From: JADKCL01 sp046329055
GTDB taxonomy: Bacteria; Bacteroidota; Bacteroidia; J057; JADKCL01
Assembly: GCA_046329055.1 (NCBI GenBank)
Contig: JAXLVK010000009.1
Location: 22,197 to 86,196, forward strand
Reading direction: 5' to 3'
Length of the DNA stretch: 64,000 nucleotides
Below the pieces are notes generated by a model that had not been told where the DNA came from, made no database searches, and saw nothing but the letters and a program-made list of their open reading frames with translations. Position numbers and translations under genes: made by a program. Positions 19,815-29,259 of the stretch are shown one piece after another (the stretch's first letter is position 1; the number at the start of each line of letters is the position of its first letter).

Positions 19815-20474
19815 TTACATGATGACGATGCGGAGGATCTTCGCGTTGTCGGGAAGGTCTTGGAGGGTGTAGTCGTGCTTGGCGGCGTCGAAGATGCCAT
19901 TTTGGTCGAAATGGTAGATCACTTTCCCGGTTTGGTAGGGGATGACGACCTCCATGACTTGGCGTTCGGTGAAGGGAATCACGTAGGCATCGGCGTAGTA
20001 GGCCTTGAGTTCCTTGGCGGTGCTGCCCACGCGCAGGCCGGAGACGTGGTGGTAGCGGCTGCTCTCAATGCGGATACGGCCCAGGAGCTGCTCATTGTTG
20101 AAGTCGGCCTCCATGTAGATCGCGCCGTCCGGCAACTGCATCTTCTTCACGAACCAGGAGACAGTGTCGCCGCCGATTGCGCTGACCTCGGAGAAGACCG
20201 TGTCCTTCAGCGTGGCTTCAGGCAGGCTTGCCTTGATGTTGTTATTCCAAACGAGTGAGTCGCCCAGGTGCAGGATGTCCAAGCCACGGGAGCAGAACTG
20301 ACCAGGTTGGAGGGTGCCGCATTCAGCTTCGGTATTGACCGTGGCGACGGTGTCGAGGACTTCCGCGACCGTGTCGTTGGTGGTATTGTTGGTGGTGTTG
20401 GTTTTGTCCTTGCAACCGAGGACAGACAGGAGGATGAGCAGCGCGAGGGCGCTCAATGGATGGCTTTTCTTCAT
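19815..20474 (-). CDS. Lipoprotein of unknown function
   Basis: 219 residues from the ATG at 20474, beginning with a lipoprotein signal (SALALLILLSVLGCKDK). A Thr/Asn-rich linker follows, and then a beta-rich domain (DILHLGDSL, VSGLRVGSTAKELKAYY, VIYHFDQNGIF). The pattern suggests a periplasmic or outer-membrane sensor-like beta domain, but I recognise no family. A longer frame to 20516 adds residues before the signal peptide and is not favoured. Confidence 0.68.
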   Translation of the reverse strand: MKKSHPLSALALLILLSVLGCKDKTNTTNNTTNDTVAEVLDTVATVNTEAECGTLQPGQFCSRGLDILHLGDSLVWNNNIKASLPEATLKDTVFSEVSAIGGDTVSWFVKKMQLPDGAIYMEADFNNEQLLGRIRIESSRYHHVSGLRVGSTAKELKAYYADAYVIPFTERQVMEVVIPYQTGKVIYHFDQNGIFDAAKHDYTLQDLPDNAKILRIVIM

Positions 20475-20623
20475 AGCGATTTCGACTTTCAACCCATAAT
20501 GAACGGGCCGCCGCAAGTTACACTGAACAGGGCTGAAAATTTCCTTCGTTCAATCAAATGACACTTTCGTCCTTGAAAATGACACGCTCGTTCAATCTAG
20601 CAGCGCCGCAGAAACGTGGAAAA

Positions 20624-20631
20624 TACCTTTG
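20624..20631 (+). promoter_or_regulatory. -7 box TACCTTTG upstream of LamG protein gene
   Basis: TACCTTTG fits TAnnTTTG exactly and lies 30 bases before the ATG at 20662. No clear -33 box was found. Confidence 0.33.
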
Positions 20632-20661
20632 GCTCATTGTTCAATCTTAATTCAAGTAACA

Positions 20662-21681
20662 ATGAAACATTTTCAACCCGCCCGTATGAAGCAGCTGCTC
20701 ATCATGACAGTGCTCCTGGCAAGCATCACCGTTCAAGGGCAATCGCTGACAGCGAACCTGCTCTATTACCTGCCCATCACCGGCAATGCCGACGATGCGA
20801 CTGGACATGGCCACAACGGCATCTCCACTGGCACCCTCGTCCCGGACCGCAACGGCGTCCCCAACAGCGCCTACCAATTCAATGGCGGGCAGTCGATCAC
20901 GATCCCCTACAATCCTGACTTGCAACCTTCGCTCCCGATCAGCGTCAGTTTCTATGCCTGGTTCGATGCCAGCGGTGCCACAGCCTGGGCCAACAATACC
21001 ACGGCGTACAACTATACCGGCTACTGGATGGGGATGGGTGTCGATGGCAAAATCAACCTGAACTACGGCGACGGTGGCAGCGTTCACCCCACGCACCGCC
21101 GCTCCAAAAACAGCAATACCCAACCGAGCACGGGCGCATGGCACCACTATGTAGGTGTGATCCGCGACTGGAACGACATGGACATTTACATCGACTGTGT
21201 CGATGCAGGCGGCGTGTATTCCGGCAATGGCGCGAGTCTCTTCCACAACACCAACCCTGGTCAGCTGGGAATGAGTGCGGTGATCACCGGCATGGGCTTG
21301 GTCGGACTCAATGGCAAGCTGGACGAAATTGCATTTTGGGACCGCGCATTGACGCCCACTGACGTGGAAAAAATCTGCCAAGGTGCCCTGAATGAGGGCG
21401 GCGTTGCGGTGGACAGCCGCTGGGAGGATGAGACCATCGCGATCTGGCCCAATCCTGTTTCTGATGGTTTGGACAAATTGACCGTTGAGGTTCCCGAACA
21501 ACTGCCTGGATTCCATACCGTGGAATTGTTGAGCCTTGAGGGCAAACTGCTGCGCAAGGAAGCATTGCAAGGCCCTGGGAAATCGGAAATCTCGGTTTCT
21601 GGCTTGGCTGCGGGTATGTATTGCCTGCGGTTCATCGGAGAGGGGCAGGCTCCCATCTCGCAACGATTTGTGATCAATTGA
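20662..21681 (+). CDS. Secreted LamG/concanavalin-like protein, T9SS cargo
   Basis: 339 residues. The second in-frame ATG (20686) gives the cleaner signal peptide (MKQLLIMTVLLASITVQGQ) and may be the true start. The body is a LamG-type jelly roll: YYLPITGNADDATGHGHNG at its beginning, WHHYVGVIRDWNDMDIYID in the middle, and GKLDEIAFWDRALTPTDVEK at its end. Such domains bind carbohydrates or other ligands. The C-terminus is a type A T9SS tail (IWPNPVSDG ... LAAGMYCLRF). The target is unknown. The neighbours do not form an evident operon with it. Confidence 0.85.
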   Translation: MKHFQPARMKQLLIMTVLLASITVQGQSLTANLLYYLPITGNADDATGHGHNGISTGTLVPDRNGVPNSAYQFNGGQSITIPYNPDLQPSLPISVSFYAWFDASGATAWANNTTAYNYTGYWMGMGVDGKINLNYGDGGSVHPTHRRSKNSNTQPSTGAWHHYVGVIRDWNDMDIYIDCVDAGGVYSGNGASLFHNTNPGQLGMSAVITGMGLVGLNGKLDEIAFWDRALTPTDVEKICQGALNEGGVAVDSRWEDETIAIWPNPVSDGLDKLTVEVPEQLPGFHTVELLSLEGKLLRKEALQGPGKSEISVSGLAAGMYCLRFIGEGQAPISQRFVIN

Positions 21682-21751
21682 TTGAATGTGAATTAGATCC
21701 GGTCACCGCCGGGTTCCTGGCCTCCATGGCTTGGAGCCTGGCGGTTGGCAT

Positions 21752-22258
21752 TCAGCGATTCTGAAGCGCCCGCCAAGGTTTTGGGAAGAGCACCCAATGG
21801 TCCCCGACCTTCACAAAGTAACGGAACGTCACCCCTTGTTCGTCACCCACATTCCTGAGGAACCTCATTTGGTGCCATCTCACACCCGGGAGCAGGTAGG
21901 AACTGCTCGCCCTCATGCCGCCTGTGAGGAACCCTGGATTCTCCAGAGCCTCTTCCGTCGTGAAGCTCATGGAAACGGCATCGACAAATGCAGCGTCTTC
22001 CTCCTCCATTTCTTCTGGCGGATTTCGCATCAGTGCGAAGACCGTATCGCAGTATTTGAAGACTTTCTCAGCACCATCGGCTGTAAAGACTGCCTTGCAG
22101 TCCTCCATTGTCGGTTGCATATCTAGGAAAGCCTGGGACATCTTGCCATTGGAGGCCTTCATCCCCAATGCCTTGAGTTCGTCGTCAAGACTCTGGGCCG
22201 ATAAACAGCTGGCACATGCAAACAGAAACAGGCAGCAAACCCAAAATGCTCTCCGCAT
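21752..22258 (-). CDS. Secreted small protein of unknown function
   Basis: 168 residues with a signal peptide ending near SCLSAQS. The mature part is helical in its first half (KMSQAFLDMQPTMEDCKAVF) and beta-like at the end (FRYFVKVGDHWVLFPKPWRA). I recognise no family; the end resembles stress-response or lipoprotein domains that sense load, but this is weak. The start overlaps the stop of the 72-residue gene upstream, so the two are probably co-translated. Confidence 0.62.
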   Translation of the reverse strand: MRRAFWVCCLFLFACASCLSAQSLDDELKALGMKASNGKMSQAFLDMQPTMEDCKAVFTADGAEKVFKYCDTVFALMRNPPEEMEEEDAAFVDAVSMSFTTEEALENPGFLTGGMRASSSYLLPGVRWHQMRFLRNVGDEQGVTFRYFVKVGDHWVLFPKPWRALQNR

Positions 22259-22476
22259 CATACAGTGGGCTGATTGGCCATGTCGCGGATCACGTCCTGC
22301 GTTTCCTCCACGTACAATGTCTTGCCGTTGCTGAGGTAGATTTTCGAGTGCCCAGGTTCGCGGGTATGGCATTCCTCGACGTAAACGATGTGCTGGGTGC
22401 CCACAGTGATTTCGAGGCCGCTCGCGGTTTCGCCGTTGGGGCCGGGTGCGCGGGTGAGGTGGAGGAGTTGGATCAT
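22258..22476 (-). CDS. Small cytosolic protein of unknown function (72 aa)
   Basis: The ATG at 22476 starts MIQLLHLTRAPGPNG; the 59 residues that could be read upstream of it look non-coding. The protein is rich in short beta strands (LEITVGTQHIVYVEE, HSKIYLSNGKTLYVEE), with a duplicated xIYVEE-like pattern that suggests two copies of one strand-turn unit. It is not recognised. It overlaps the following secreted protein gene. Confidence 0.55.
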   Translation of the reverse strand: MIQLLHLTRAPGPNGETASGLEITVGTQHIVYVEECHTREPGHSKIYLSNGKTLYVEETQDVIRDMANQPTV

Positions 22477-22594
22477 AGATTTTTGATTTTCAATGCCAAT
22501 GATGTATTCCGCAAATGAGGCGATCGTTCGATCGGCACTACCAAATATAGTGAAATGGAGATGGATCAGTGCTGGAGAATCATTGCTTTTCGAC

Positions 22595-23218
22595 TCATCG
22601 CGTCTTGGCTTCCAATTCTGACTTCTTCCAAAGCAAGTAGATCGACGGAACAATGAGCCAAACGATGGGATAGACGAAGGTGATCAAGTAGCCTAGAAAC
22701 TCAAAGGAGTTTTCAAGTCGGTCCCACCAGAATCGGGTTCCATTTTCACCGTAATGGGTTGCGTCTGCAATGTTTCCAAGAATGCCATTGCCGAGGCCGA
22801 TGACGATGCAGAACAAAAGCAGCCATCCTCGCCTTTGCAGGGAATGTCGCTTCCGAAGCACGGCGAGGTCCAGTGTGAGAATGGAGGCACCCACGATGAT
22901 TCCGGAAATCCAAGAAACTCCCTCAACCACGGAGGGATGCGTGTAGCTCGGGCTCAAGAGGAAAAGCCACTTGGTCAATATCTTGGTGATCAGTAGGGTA
23001 TATGCGGTGACCAAAAATGTGGGGCCGAGGCTTCTGTCACCTTTTTCCGTACCCGGTTGGGTCCATTCGCCTGAAAACAAAAGGAGCAAGTGTGAACCCA
23101 GCATGGTCGCACATGCCATCGTGTTGAAGAAGAAGACAAGTATCCCACTTCTGGAAAGGATGATCGACAGGATCACGTAAGTAACAGCCGAGGCGATGAA
23201 AAAGTGCTTTTGGTTCAT
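22595..23218 (-). CDS. Polytopic membrane protein of unknown function
   Basis: 207 residues with about six hydrophobic segments (ASAVTYVILSIIL, GILVFFFNTMACATML, LVTAYTLLITKIL, ISGIIVGASILTLDLAVL, WLLLFCIVIGLGNGIL, LITFVYPIVWLIVPSIYLLW). Charged loops lie between them and the C-terminal tail is basic. No family recognised. It runs in the same direction as the small genes downstream, with a gap of about 120 bases. Confidence 0.62.
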   Translation of the reverse strand: MNQKHFFIASAVTYVILSIILSRSGILVFFFNTMACATMLGSHLLLLFSGEWTQPGTEKGDRSLGPTFLVTAYTLLITKILTKWLFLLSPSYTHPSVVEGVSWISGIIVGASILTLDLAVLRKRHSLQRRGWLLLFCIVIGLGNGILGNIADATHYGENGTRFWWDRLENSFEFLGYLITFVYPIVWLIVPSIYLLWKKSELEAKTR

Positions 23219-23471
23219 GGCGCGTGCCTTTCAATACGTGACAAGTTCGCATCAAGTTCGGAAGAAGAGGTGGTGCTGGGACAGCAACCATAGGAAGATC
23301 AATCTGGTCGCTGATCCTTTCCATTTCATCGACCGAAAATCCCAATTGGCCCGAGGGCGACAGGACCTTTGACAAAAAAGGCGTAGATTTCGGCATAGAA
23401 TCAATGGTGTGCTCAGAGGTGTGCCGCCACTGATTGGGTGAACGGAATAGGTTAAGACAACATTTGTTGAA

Positions 23472-25356
23472 ATGAGAAAATTGAACCGCAACATTGCTTT
23501 TGCATGGTTTGTGACTGCCGGAATCCTGGTTTCTGGTCCCGTGATGGGGCAAAACGGGAAGGTGGTGGAGGGCCAAAGCCATACCCGAACAGAGCTGGGG
23601 CCGATCCAGCGCCTCGGCGTCTTGGATATGCGTGCTCCTTCTGAGGAATGGGACCCCTTCCTCAAAACGATCGAGAAAATCCCCACGCCCGGCATCGACG
23701 CACGCAAGCGACCGTGCGCGAGCTCAAGGCTGAGGCCAACTGCATCCATGACGCCCTCGTCAATGCTGGTACCCCTCCAACTCCGCCGCCAAGGTGACTG
23801 CAACCTGGCCTCCGACCCTCGGCACCAATTTCTTCGGCAATACCTACGGCGGTGGCGACCCTGCAGACAATGCGCTTGCCATCTCGGCCGGGGGCAAAAT
23901 CATCTGTGGGAGCAATACGCGGTTTCATACCTACGATGAAACTGGTACACAGACTAGCGCGAAAAACTTCACGCAATTTGCATCAGCTGGAGGGGTGAAT
24001 ACCTTTTTCACATTTGACCCGAAATGTCTGTATGATCCCATTGAAGACCGGTTCATTGTGGCATTCCTCAATGGGTCCGCGCCGCCCATCACCCCGAACA
24101 GTTCCAAAGTGATTGTGGCATTTTCGCAGACCAATGACCCTGCAGGATCGTGGAACGTCTATGCGCTGAATGGCAATGTCAACAATCTGGGCGTCTGGAC
24201 CGACTTCGTACAGATTGGCCTGAACACCAATGAACTCTTCGTCACAGGCAACCCCTTTACCCAGCAAGGAAGCTCCGAGGGCGCTGCCATCTGGCAGATC
24301 AACAAGGCCGAGGGCTACAACGGAACCGCATTGAATCCTGTGGTGTATCACTTGAGCGGAGCATTTTCCGTGCATCCTGTCCAAGGCGGCAGCACCAGCT
24401 ATGGCCCGCAGATGTACTTCGTGGAAAGTGAGCTGGGTTCTAGTGCCTCTATTAAACTCCATCAAATCACCAACAGCATCGCCAATGGCGGTGTACTGAA
24501 TTCAGCGGTCGGTTTCACACTGGACATCTCCTACGCGATCCCTCCCGATGCTGACCAACAAGGCACGACCAGCAACTTGAAAACGAATGATACTCGGATT
24601 CAGTCTTCGTACTATGAAAACGGCAGCATCGAATTCGTGCTGAACACGGCTGTGAATGGCCGTGCAGGCATCCTGCATGGGACGGGGATCATTTCCTCCT
24701 TTGCCATCAGCTTCTCGTCCTTCACTGCCCGTTTGTTGGGCATTCCTGACCTGGACATCGCCTATCCGTCGATCGCCTACGCAGGACAACAGGACCTGAG
24801 CGGCTTCAACCACAGCTATCTCGCCTTCAATACCACAGGCGCAGCGAATTTCCCTGGATGTGCCGCTGTTTACGTGGACGAGGCAGGCTTCAGCCCACAT
24901 ACCGTGATCAGGGAAGGCGTGAACTGGATCAACAGTGGCGACGACCGTTGGGGCGACTACGCTGACGTTTGCGAGCGCACGGGGCATCCCGGTGAGGTAT
25001 GGGCCGTTGGTACCATTGGCAACAGTTCCTTGCAGCAGCGGACGTACATCGGTCAGTTGCTGCCTCCGGTTCCAGTGGCGGTTCAGCCTGAAATCGAGCG
25101 CGCTACGATGGAAGTTTATCCGAATCCGACCACTGAGATCGTGAAGTTCACGTTCCCAGTAGAGGAAGCCGGAGAGTACGCCGTCCGCATCTACGACCTC
25201 CAAGGCCGCGAAATCCGCTTGCTCGTCCAGAATTGGCTCGTGCCCGGCAAGGCCATGACCTCCTTCAATGCCGCCTACCTCCCCGCCGGGACCTATGTCG
25301 TCAAGGTCGCCGGAATGGGCAAGGAGTTGTTCGCGGAGAAGTTCGTGGTGGAGTAA
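23472..25356 (+). CDS. Secreted T9SS cargo protein, frameshifted twice in this sequence
   Basis: The signal peptide (MRKLNRNIAFAWFVTAGILV) is in one frame. A stretch reading TQATVRELKAEANC is in a second frame (about 23702-23794), and the rest is in a third, from VTATWPPTLGTNF to the type A sorting tail (VYPNPTTEI ... LPAGTYVVKV). Restoring one base near 23700 and one A in CCAAGG at 23789-23794 joins all three into one protein of about 628 residues. The body has repeated blade-like segments (VGTIGNSSLQQR, WGDYADVCERTG), as in secreted beta-propellers. Function unknown. I think the indels are sequence errors, because the joined frames read naturally. Confidence 0.72.
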
Positions 25357-25359
25357 GGA

Positions 25360-25531
25360 GCAGAATTCTCAGGATTCACAGAATTCAAAGGATTCGCTTG
25401 ACGGGGTGGAATTCAAGGAACTAAAGAATCAAGAAGGTCAGATTCCCAGAGCGAAGCGACTGGGAATCTGACCTTTCCGCATTGGGAATGCAGCCAGAAT
25501 TCTAAAATTCTGAAAATTCTGTGAATTCTGC
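25360..25531. repeat. Paired period-9 repeats (GAATTC family) flanking a perfect hairpin
   Basis: Four 9-base units fill 25360-25395 (GCAGAATTC, TCAGGATTC, ACAGAATTC, AAAGGATTC) just after the stop at 25356. Four opposing units fill 25497-25531 (period 9 around AATTCTG) and end at the base before the stop codon of the kinase gene at 25532. The same family appears at 46387-46413 and 48010-48027. Confidence 0.75.
25434..25475. terminator. Perfect 16-bp hairpin between convergent genes
   Basis: AAGGTCAGATTCCCAG (25434-25449) is the exact reverse complement of 25460-25475, with a 10-base loop. It lies between convergent genes and inside the period-9 arrays. The flanking A and T bases are few, so it may be a two-way terminator or a mobile palindromic element rather than a standard intrinsic terminator. 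Confidence 0.6.
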
Positions 25532-26389
25532 TCAGAAGTCGCCGTAGTCCACCTGCAGGCAGGTCAGGCCCAGGCTGCGCCACATGTCCACGACTTGGTT
25601 GCGGTCATCGAGCACGAAATCCACGTACCAGTTTGGGGTAACCTGGCTCTCAAGCAGCTCTTGCTTGATGATGGAGTCTTTGCGCATGTCCCCTGTGACG
25701 CGCATGATCAGCGTGTAGGGGAACTCTGCGCCGAGGTGCTGCTTCAAGAAGCGCTCAGTGGGTTCGCGGAACTTGTCTTCGCGACCCGAAAGGAAGACGA
25801 TATGATGCCCCACAGCTTGGAAGCGCACCACGATGTCCGCGACCGGCTGATTGAGCAGGTCTTGGTCGCAGTTGGTGGCGTCGTAGGGGCTGCGGCCATT
25901 GAGGAGGGCGATGGTGCCGTCGAGGTCGCAAATGATGGCCTTGGGCAAGGAGCTGTCCTGGACGAGCTTGGGTTTTTCCCAGCCCAAGTATTCCTTCCAC
26001 ATGCGGCGGATCACGCGCTCACCCACGGAGTTCGGGCGGTTGAGGTCGCGGGCGATGCAGGTCTCCACATCCACGTGCATGAAGTCAATGACCTCAACCT
26101 CGGCCACGCCCTTGACCAGTTCGCGGATGCGCTCGGTATGCTTGGGGTGGATATTGGTATCGTCGATGATCACGTGCTTGCCCTCGTCCAGCGCCTGCAT
26201 GATGAGCAAGTCGCGCACCTTCAGGACGAACTTTTCATTGCCCTTAGAGTGATGCCCGTTGTCCAACATCGCACGCAGGTCGTCCTTGTTGATGCGCTTG
26301 TATTTGCCGGGGTTCTCCTCTAGCATCTTGCGCGCTGCAGTGGATTTGCCAGACGCCGGGAGACCCTTATAGACCAAGACCTTTTTCAT
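25532..26389 (-). CDS. T4 PseT-like polynucleotide kinase/3'-phosphatase
   Basis: 285 residues, nearly collinear with phage T4 Pnkp (301). The N-terminal P-loop kinase has GLPASGKST at residues 9-17. The C-terminal HAD phosphatase has DLDGT at 155-159 (acyl-phosphate Asp155 and acid/base Asp157), then NGRSPYD, FLSGRED and LDDRNQVVDMWR, and ends in DYGDF, much as T4 Pnkp does. The enzyme phosphorylates 5'-OH ends and removes 3' or 2',3'-cyclic phosphate, preparing broken RNA for ligation. Downstream of the RNA ligase gene on the same strand, it completes a healing-and-sealing pair, probably for tRNA repair. Confidence 0.9.
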   Translation of the reverse strand: MKKVLVYKGLPASGKSTAARKMLEENPGKYKRINKDDLRAMLDNGHHSKGNEKFVLKVRDLLIMQALDEGKHVIIDDTNIHPKHTERIRELVKGVAEVEVIDFMHVDVETCIARDLNRPNSVGERVIRRMWKEYLGWEKPKLVQDSSLPKAIICDLDGTIALLNGRSPYDATNCDQDLLNQPVADIVVRFQAVGHHIVFLSGREDKFREPTERFLKQHLGAEFPYTLIMRVTGDMRKDSIIKQELLESQVTPNWYVDFVLDDRNQVVDMWRSLGLTCLQVDYGDF

Positions 26390-26391
26390 GC

Positions 26392-26507
26392 AATTGATAA
26401 TTGATAATTAAGAATTAATAATGTTGGCTGTGTGGTGGATGATTTGTCAATCAGCTATTTGTGTGGAATTCAATTGTTAATTATTCATTATCCATTGTTA
26501 ATTACTC
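26392..26507. repeat. Paired heptad repeats (AATTGAT / ATTGTTA family) between the RNA repair genes
   Basis: Four units at 26392-26419 (AATTGAT, AATTGAT, AATTAAG, AATTAAT) and five at 26473-26507 (ATTGTTA, ATTATTC, ATTATCC, ATTGTTA, ATTACTC) in opposite sense. The last unit contains the stop codon of the ligase gene (TTA at 26502-26504). Confidence 0.72.
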
Positions 26508-27530
26508 TGCGTCTGCCGAGAATGCTTTCTGGTGTTCCGGACGGATCAATTTCCAGATGATTTCATCGTAGGGGCGGCCGTCGAGCATGCGGAACAGGAT
26601 GGCCGGGTAGGTGCATGCTGCTTGGAAGTAGGCGGCTGCCTCCTTGCGAGTTTCGAAGGTGCGGAACTCGCGCTTGCAGGTTTCCTCGATCGCCTGGAAT
26701 TGCTCGCGCAGGTCGGCTTCCACGTTGCGCACCCATTTGTAGAATTCGTCCGGTACGCGCTCCAAGAACGCCTCCAGCGATTCCCCAGTCATGAGAGCTT
26801 CCCAAACTGTGCGGGTATTGACCCCGGTCACGATGCGGTGCAGGCGGACGTACTCCTCGAACTTCAGCTTGACCCGAAGCCCGCTTTTGAAGCGCACCAC
26901 GAAGCCTTCCTTGTTGTCTTCCTGAATCGAACGGAGCGCCTCCAAGTCAGAAACCCCGTCGTAGCGGCGCACCAACGGCAGCCCGATGTCCATCAACGGC
27001 AATTCACGACCCGTCGCAGTCTCCATCACCGCGAGCAGGACCAGGTCCTCCAAGCCGCCATAGTCCACCACGATGCGGTTGTCCGGGTAGATGATCTCCA
27101 CCAAGTAGGTATGCTCCGGATTCAGCTGCAGGTGTGCGTATTTCTTGGCAAAAATCTCGGTCGCCTTGATCGCCTGATCGCTTTGGAACGACCCACGGGT
27201 TGCAATCTCATGCTTCCCATCCCAATGGAAGATGATCCCGAGGCTGCCGTCCATCTTTTCATAGACTTCAAACGGCTCCTCCGGCACAGGGCCCATCAGG
27301 CCGACATGCTCATCGAGGTTGAAGAATTTGCCGAATGGCCGAGCAACGACCCGACCTTCCAAGTCCGTGATCAAGCCGCGGCTCATCAGCGTTTCCAGGG
27401 TCCAGTTCCGCTCGTATTGCGTGGTTTGAGAGTAATTGTGGATCAGGAGCGGGTGTGACGGATGGCGTCCAATCTGAAGGTATCCGCGTGCCTCCAGATC
27501 CCAATGTGCGTCAATGTCGATATGCGTCAT
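26502..27530 (-). CDS. T4 Rnl1-like RNA ligase
   Basis: 342 residues from the ATG at 27530. The nucleotidyltransferase motifs match T4 RNA ligase 1: motif I is KMDGSLG with the AMP-accepting lysine at 92, followed by GSFQSDQA as in T4 Rnl1; motif III is YLVEIIYPDNRIVVDY; motif IV is EGFVVRF (about 208-214); motif V is VKLKFEEYVRLH. Rnl1 joins 5'-phosphate and 3'-OH ends of RNA using ATP and in T4 repairs cleaved anticodon loops. With the PseT-like gene downstream it forms a complete repair cassette. A longer frame to 27638 covers the promoter region and is rejected. Confidence 0.9.
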   Translation of the reverse strand: MTHIDIDAHWDLEARGYLQIGRHPSHPLLIHNYSQTTQYERNWTLETLMSRGLITDLEGRVVARPFGKFFNLDEHVGLMGPVPEEPFEVYEKMDGSLGIIFHWDGKHEIATRGSFQSDQAIKATEIFAKKYAHLQLNPEHTYLVEIIYPDNRIVVDYGGLEDLVLLAVMETATGRELPLMDIGLPLVRRYDGVSDLEALRSIQEDNKEGFVVRFKSGLRVKLKFEEYVRLHRIVTGVNTRTVWEALMTGESLEAFLERVPDEFYKWVRNVEADLREQFQAIEETCKREFRTFETRKEAAAYFQAACTYPAILFRMLDGRPYDEIIWKLIRPEHQKAFSADAE

Positions 27531-27553
27531 GTTTGGGACAGATTTGTTGGGCG

Positions 27554-27561
27554 CAAAGATA
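27554..27561 (-). promoter_or_regulatory. -7 box TATCTTTG for the RNA repair genes
   Basis: TATCTTTG on the minus strand fits TAnnTTTG and lies 23 bases upstream of the ligase ATG. No -33 box at ideal spacing was seen. The rest of the 274-base divergent gap (27531-27804) shows no further feature to me. Confidence 0.38.
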
Positions 27562-27804
27562 ATCGCTGGGACAGCAAATCCGACGCTGACAGGCTGGTTT
27601 GTCAATTCGCTCACCCCATCGGTCGAAAATGGCGGCATCAGTCGCGGATTTGGATTGCCGGGGGAGGATTCCGGATCTTCTCCTTGTCATTGGCAGACAA
27701 TCCGGGTAAATTGCCTGTAATTCAGACGGAATGATGTTTGGATTTTCGCCGCGCTTCGGGCGAATGGAATTTCGGTATCTGTGGTTTGCTTATTACGTCC
27801 TTCA

Positions 27805-29145
27805 GTGAAGTCTATTGTCATTTTTGCTTGCCTCCTTTTGGGATTTGCTGTCAGTGTTCATTCTCAGAAGACTGATCCCAACTCCACGCCACCTGGTGCG
27901 CCGATTTTTGAGCGTCCCGTCGATGACCCTCATTTTCGGATCAATCCCTTGCATCCCGGAAATGCCTCACAGCGATTGGCAGTGAGCAACTTTGCGATCA
28001 TCGAGAGCCAGAGTTTCAATTCAGGCCATGCGATGGATGTGGTTTGGTACAACGTCGTGACTGGCATGGGGCATACCGCCACCATTTTGCCCCAGACCGC
28101 GCTCGACAACCTGGCCTCCTTGGGCGGATACAATATCCTGATTGTCTCATCAGGGGTCATCACCTTGCCTGCCGGAAGGGTGACGACGATTCAGCAGTTT
28201 GTTCAGTCTGGCCGGTCAGTCTATCTCCAAGGCGAATACTTGCCTAGTTACAGTGGTAACATCGCATTGGGAACCATCATGGCTGCGACCGGAGGCTCTC
28301 TCACGCTTGGTAGCACCGTTTCGGGAAATCTTGCCCCGACCACCATTCTGAATGCCTACGCCACCGCGCCCAACAGCGTGCCCAACATCAGCTACCACTG
28401 GTATGGCTGCACCGCCAACGGCTGCAACAACTTCGAATACTTCATGCGGTACGGGGCGAGCAACATCGGTTTTGTCTATTGCCCAACCAACGCTGCCCAA
28501 GGGGACGTGATCCAAAGCACCGACCAAGACTGGGTGAACCAAAGCACGAGTCTGCCCTTGATGCAAAACATAGCTTTCTACCTCATCAGCGGCAATGCCT
28601 GCACCGTCGTGTGCGGTATCCTGGCGGAGGCATCGGAGATGTCACTGGTTGCCAAACTGCGGGAAAATGGGTCGGTGGTGCTCGATTGGGACCTGGACGG
28701 GGAGGTGAGTATCGGCAAGTTCGAAGTGTATTGCAATGGGAGATGGATCGGCGAAACGCCAGTGGGCGAGAAGGCGGGCTTGACCTTTCAGTGGGTGGAT
28801 GAGCGCCTGCCAAGTGGTCCATTGACCTACGAGGTCTGCCACCTCGATGCCAATGGCAATGTCACGGTGGCTGCCAAGGCGGAGGCGTTTGGCAGGGGAG
28901 GTGAGCTGCTGTGGCGGATTAGGCCGACTGCCGACGGTTTCGTGGTCCGCATGGCTGAGGGAGAGCATCTTTCAGAGCTGCAATTGGTGAGCCTGACTGG
29001 GCAGGTCATTGAGCTTGACGCCGTCTCCCAAGGTGGAGAATTGTCGATCCCGATGCGGGAAATGGCAGCAGGAGCTTATCTGATCCAAGGCCGCACGACC
29101 CGGGGTGCCTCCGTCCGTGAGAAGTTGGTTTGGGCGGGACGGTAG
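27805..29145 (+). CDS. Secreted protein of unknown function with type A T9SS tail
   Basis: 446 residues from a GTG at 27805, which opens a good signal peptide (MKSIVIFACLLLGFAVSVHS); a GTG at 27781 is the alternative. Residues of about 60-260 look like an alpha/beta hydrolase-like or glutamine-amidotransferase-like fold seen in secreted proteins that contain GGYNILIVSSG and FVQSGRSVYLQGEY, but no catalytic set is evident. An Ig/FN3-like domain follows (KFEVYCNGRWIGE), then the sorting tail (LQLVSLTGQVIEL ... MAAGAYLIQG). Function unknown. Confidence 0.72.
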   Translation: MKSIVIFACLLLGFAVSVHSQKTDPNSTPPGAPIFERPVDDPHFRINPLHPGNASQRLAVSNFAIIESQSFNSGHAMDVVWYNVVTGMGHTATILPQTALDNLASLGGYNILIVSSGVITLPAGRVTTIQQFVQSGRSVYLQGEYLPSYSGNIALGTIMAATGGSLTLGSTVSGNLAPTTILNAYATAPNSVPNISYHWYGCTANGCNNFEYFMRYGASNIGFVYCPTNAAQGDVIQSTDQDWVNQSTSLPLMQNIAFYLISGNACTVVCGILAEASEMSLVAKLRENGSVVLDWDLDGEVSIGKFEVYCNGRWIGETPVGEKAGLTFQWVDERLPSGPLTYEVCHLDANGNVTVAAKAEAFGRGGELLWRIRPTADGFVVRMAEGEHLSELQLVSLTGQVIELDAVSQGGELSIPMREMAAGAYLIQGRTTRGASVREKLVWAGR

Positions 29146-29259
29146 TGCATTCATCCATGTCGTCAATCTTTGAACCGACAAGGATCGCACACCTCGTTCC
29201 GTAACGATTTCCCAGCCGCTGCGTTACGCTATTGGCTTTGTTCCAATAGAGCCTATCAA

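Noticed and set aside
22258..22476. Similarity of the 72-aa protein start to flagellar FlbD-type proteins
   Set aside because: Only a few N-terminal residues agree and no flagellar genes are present.
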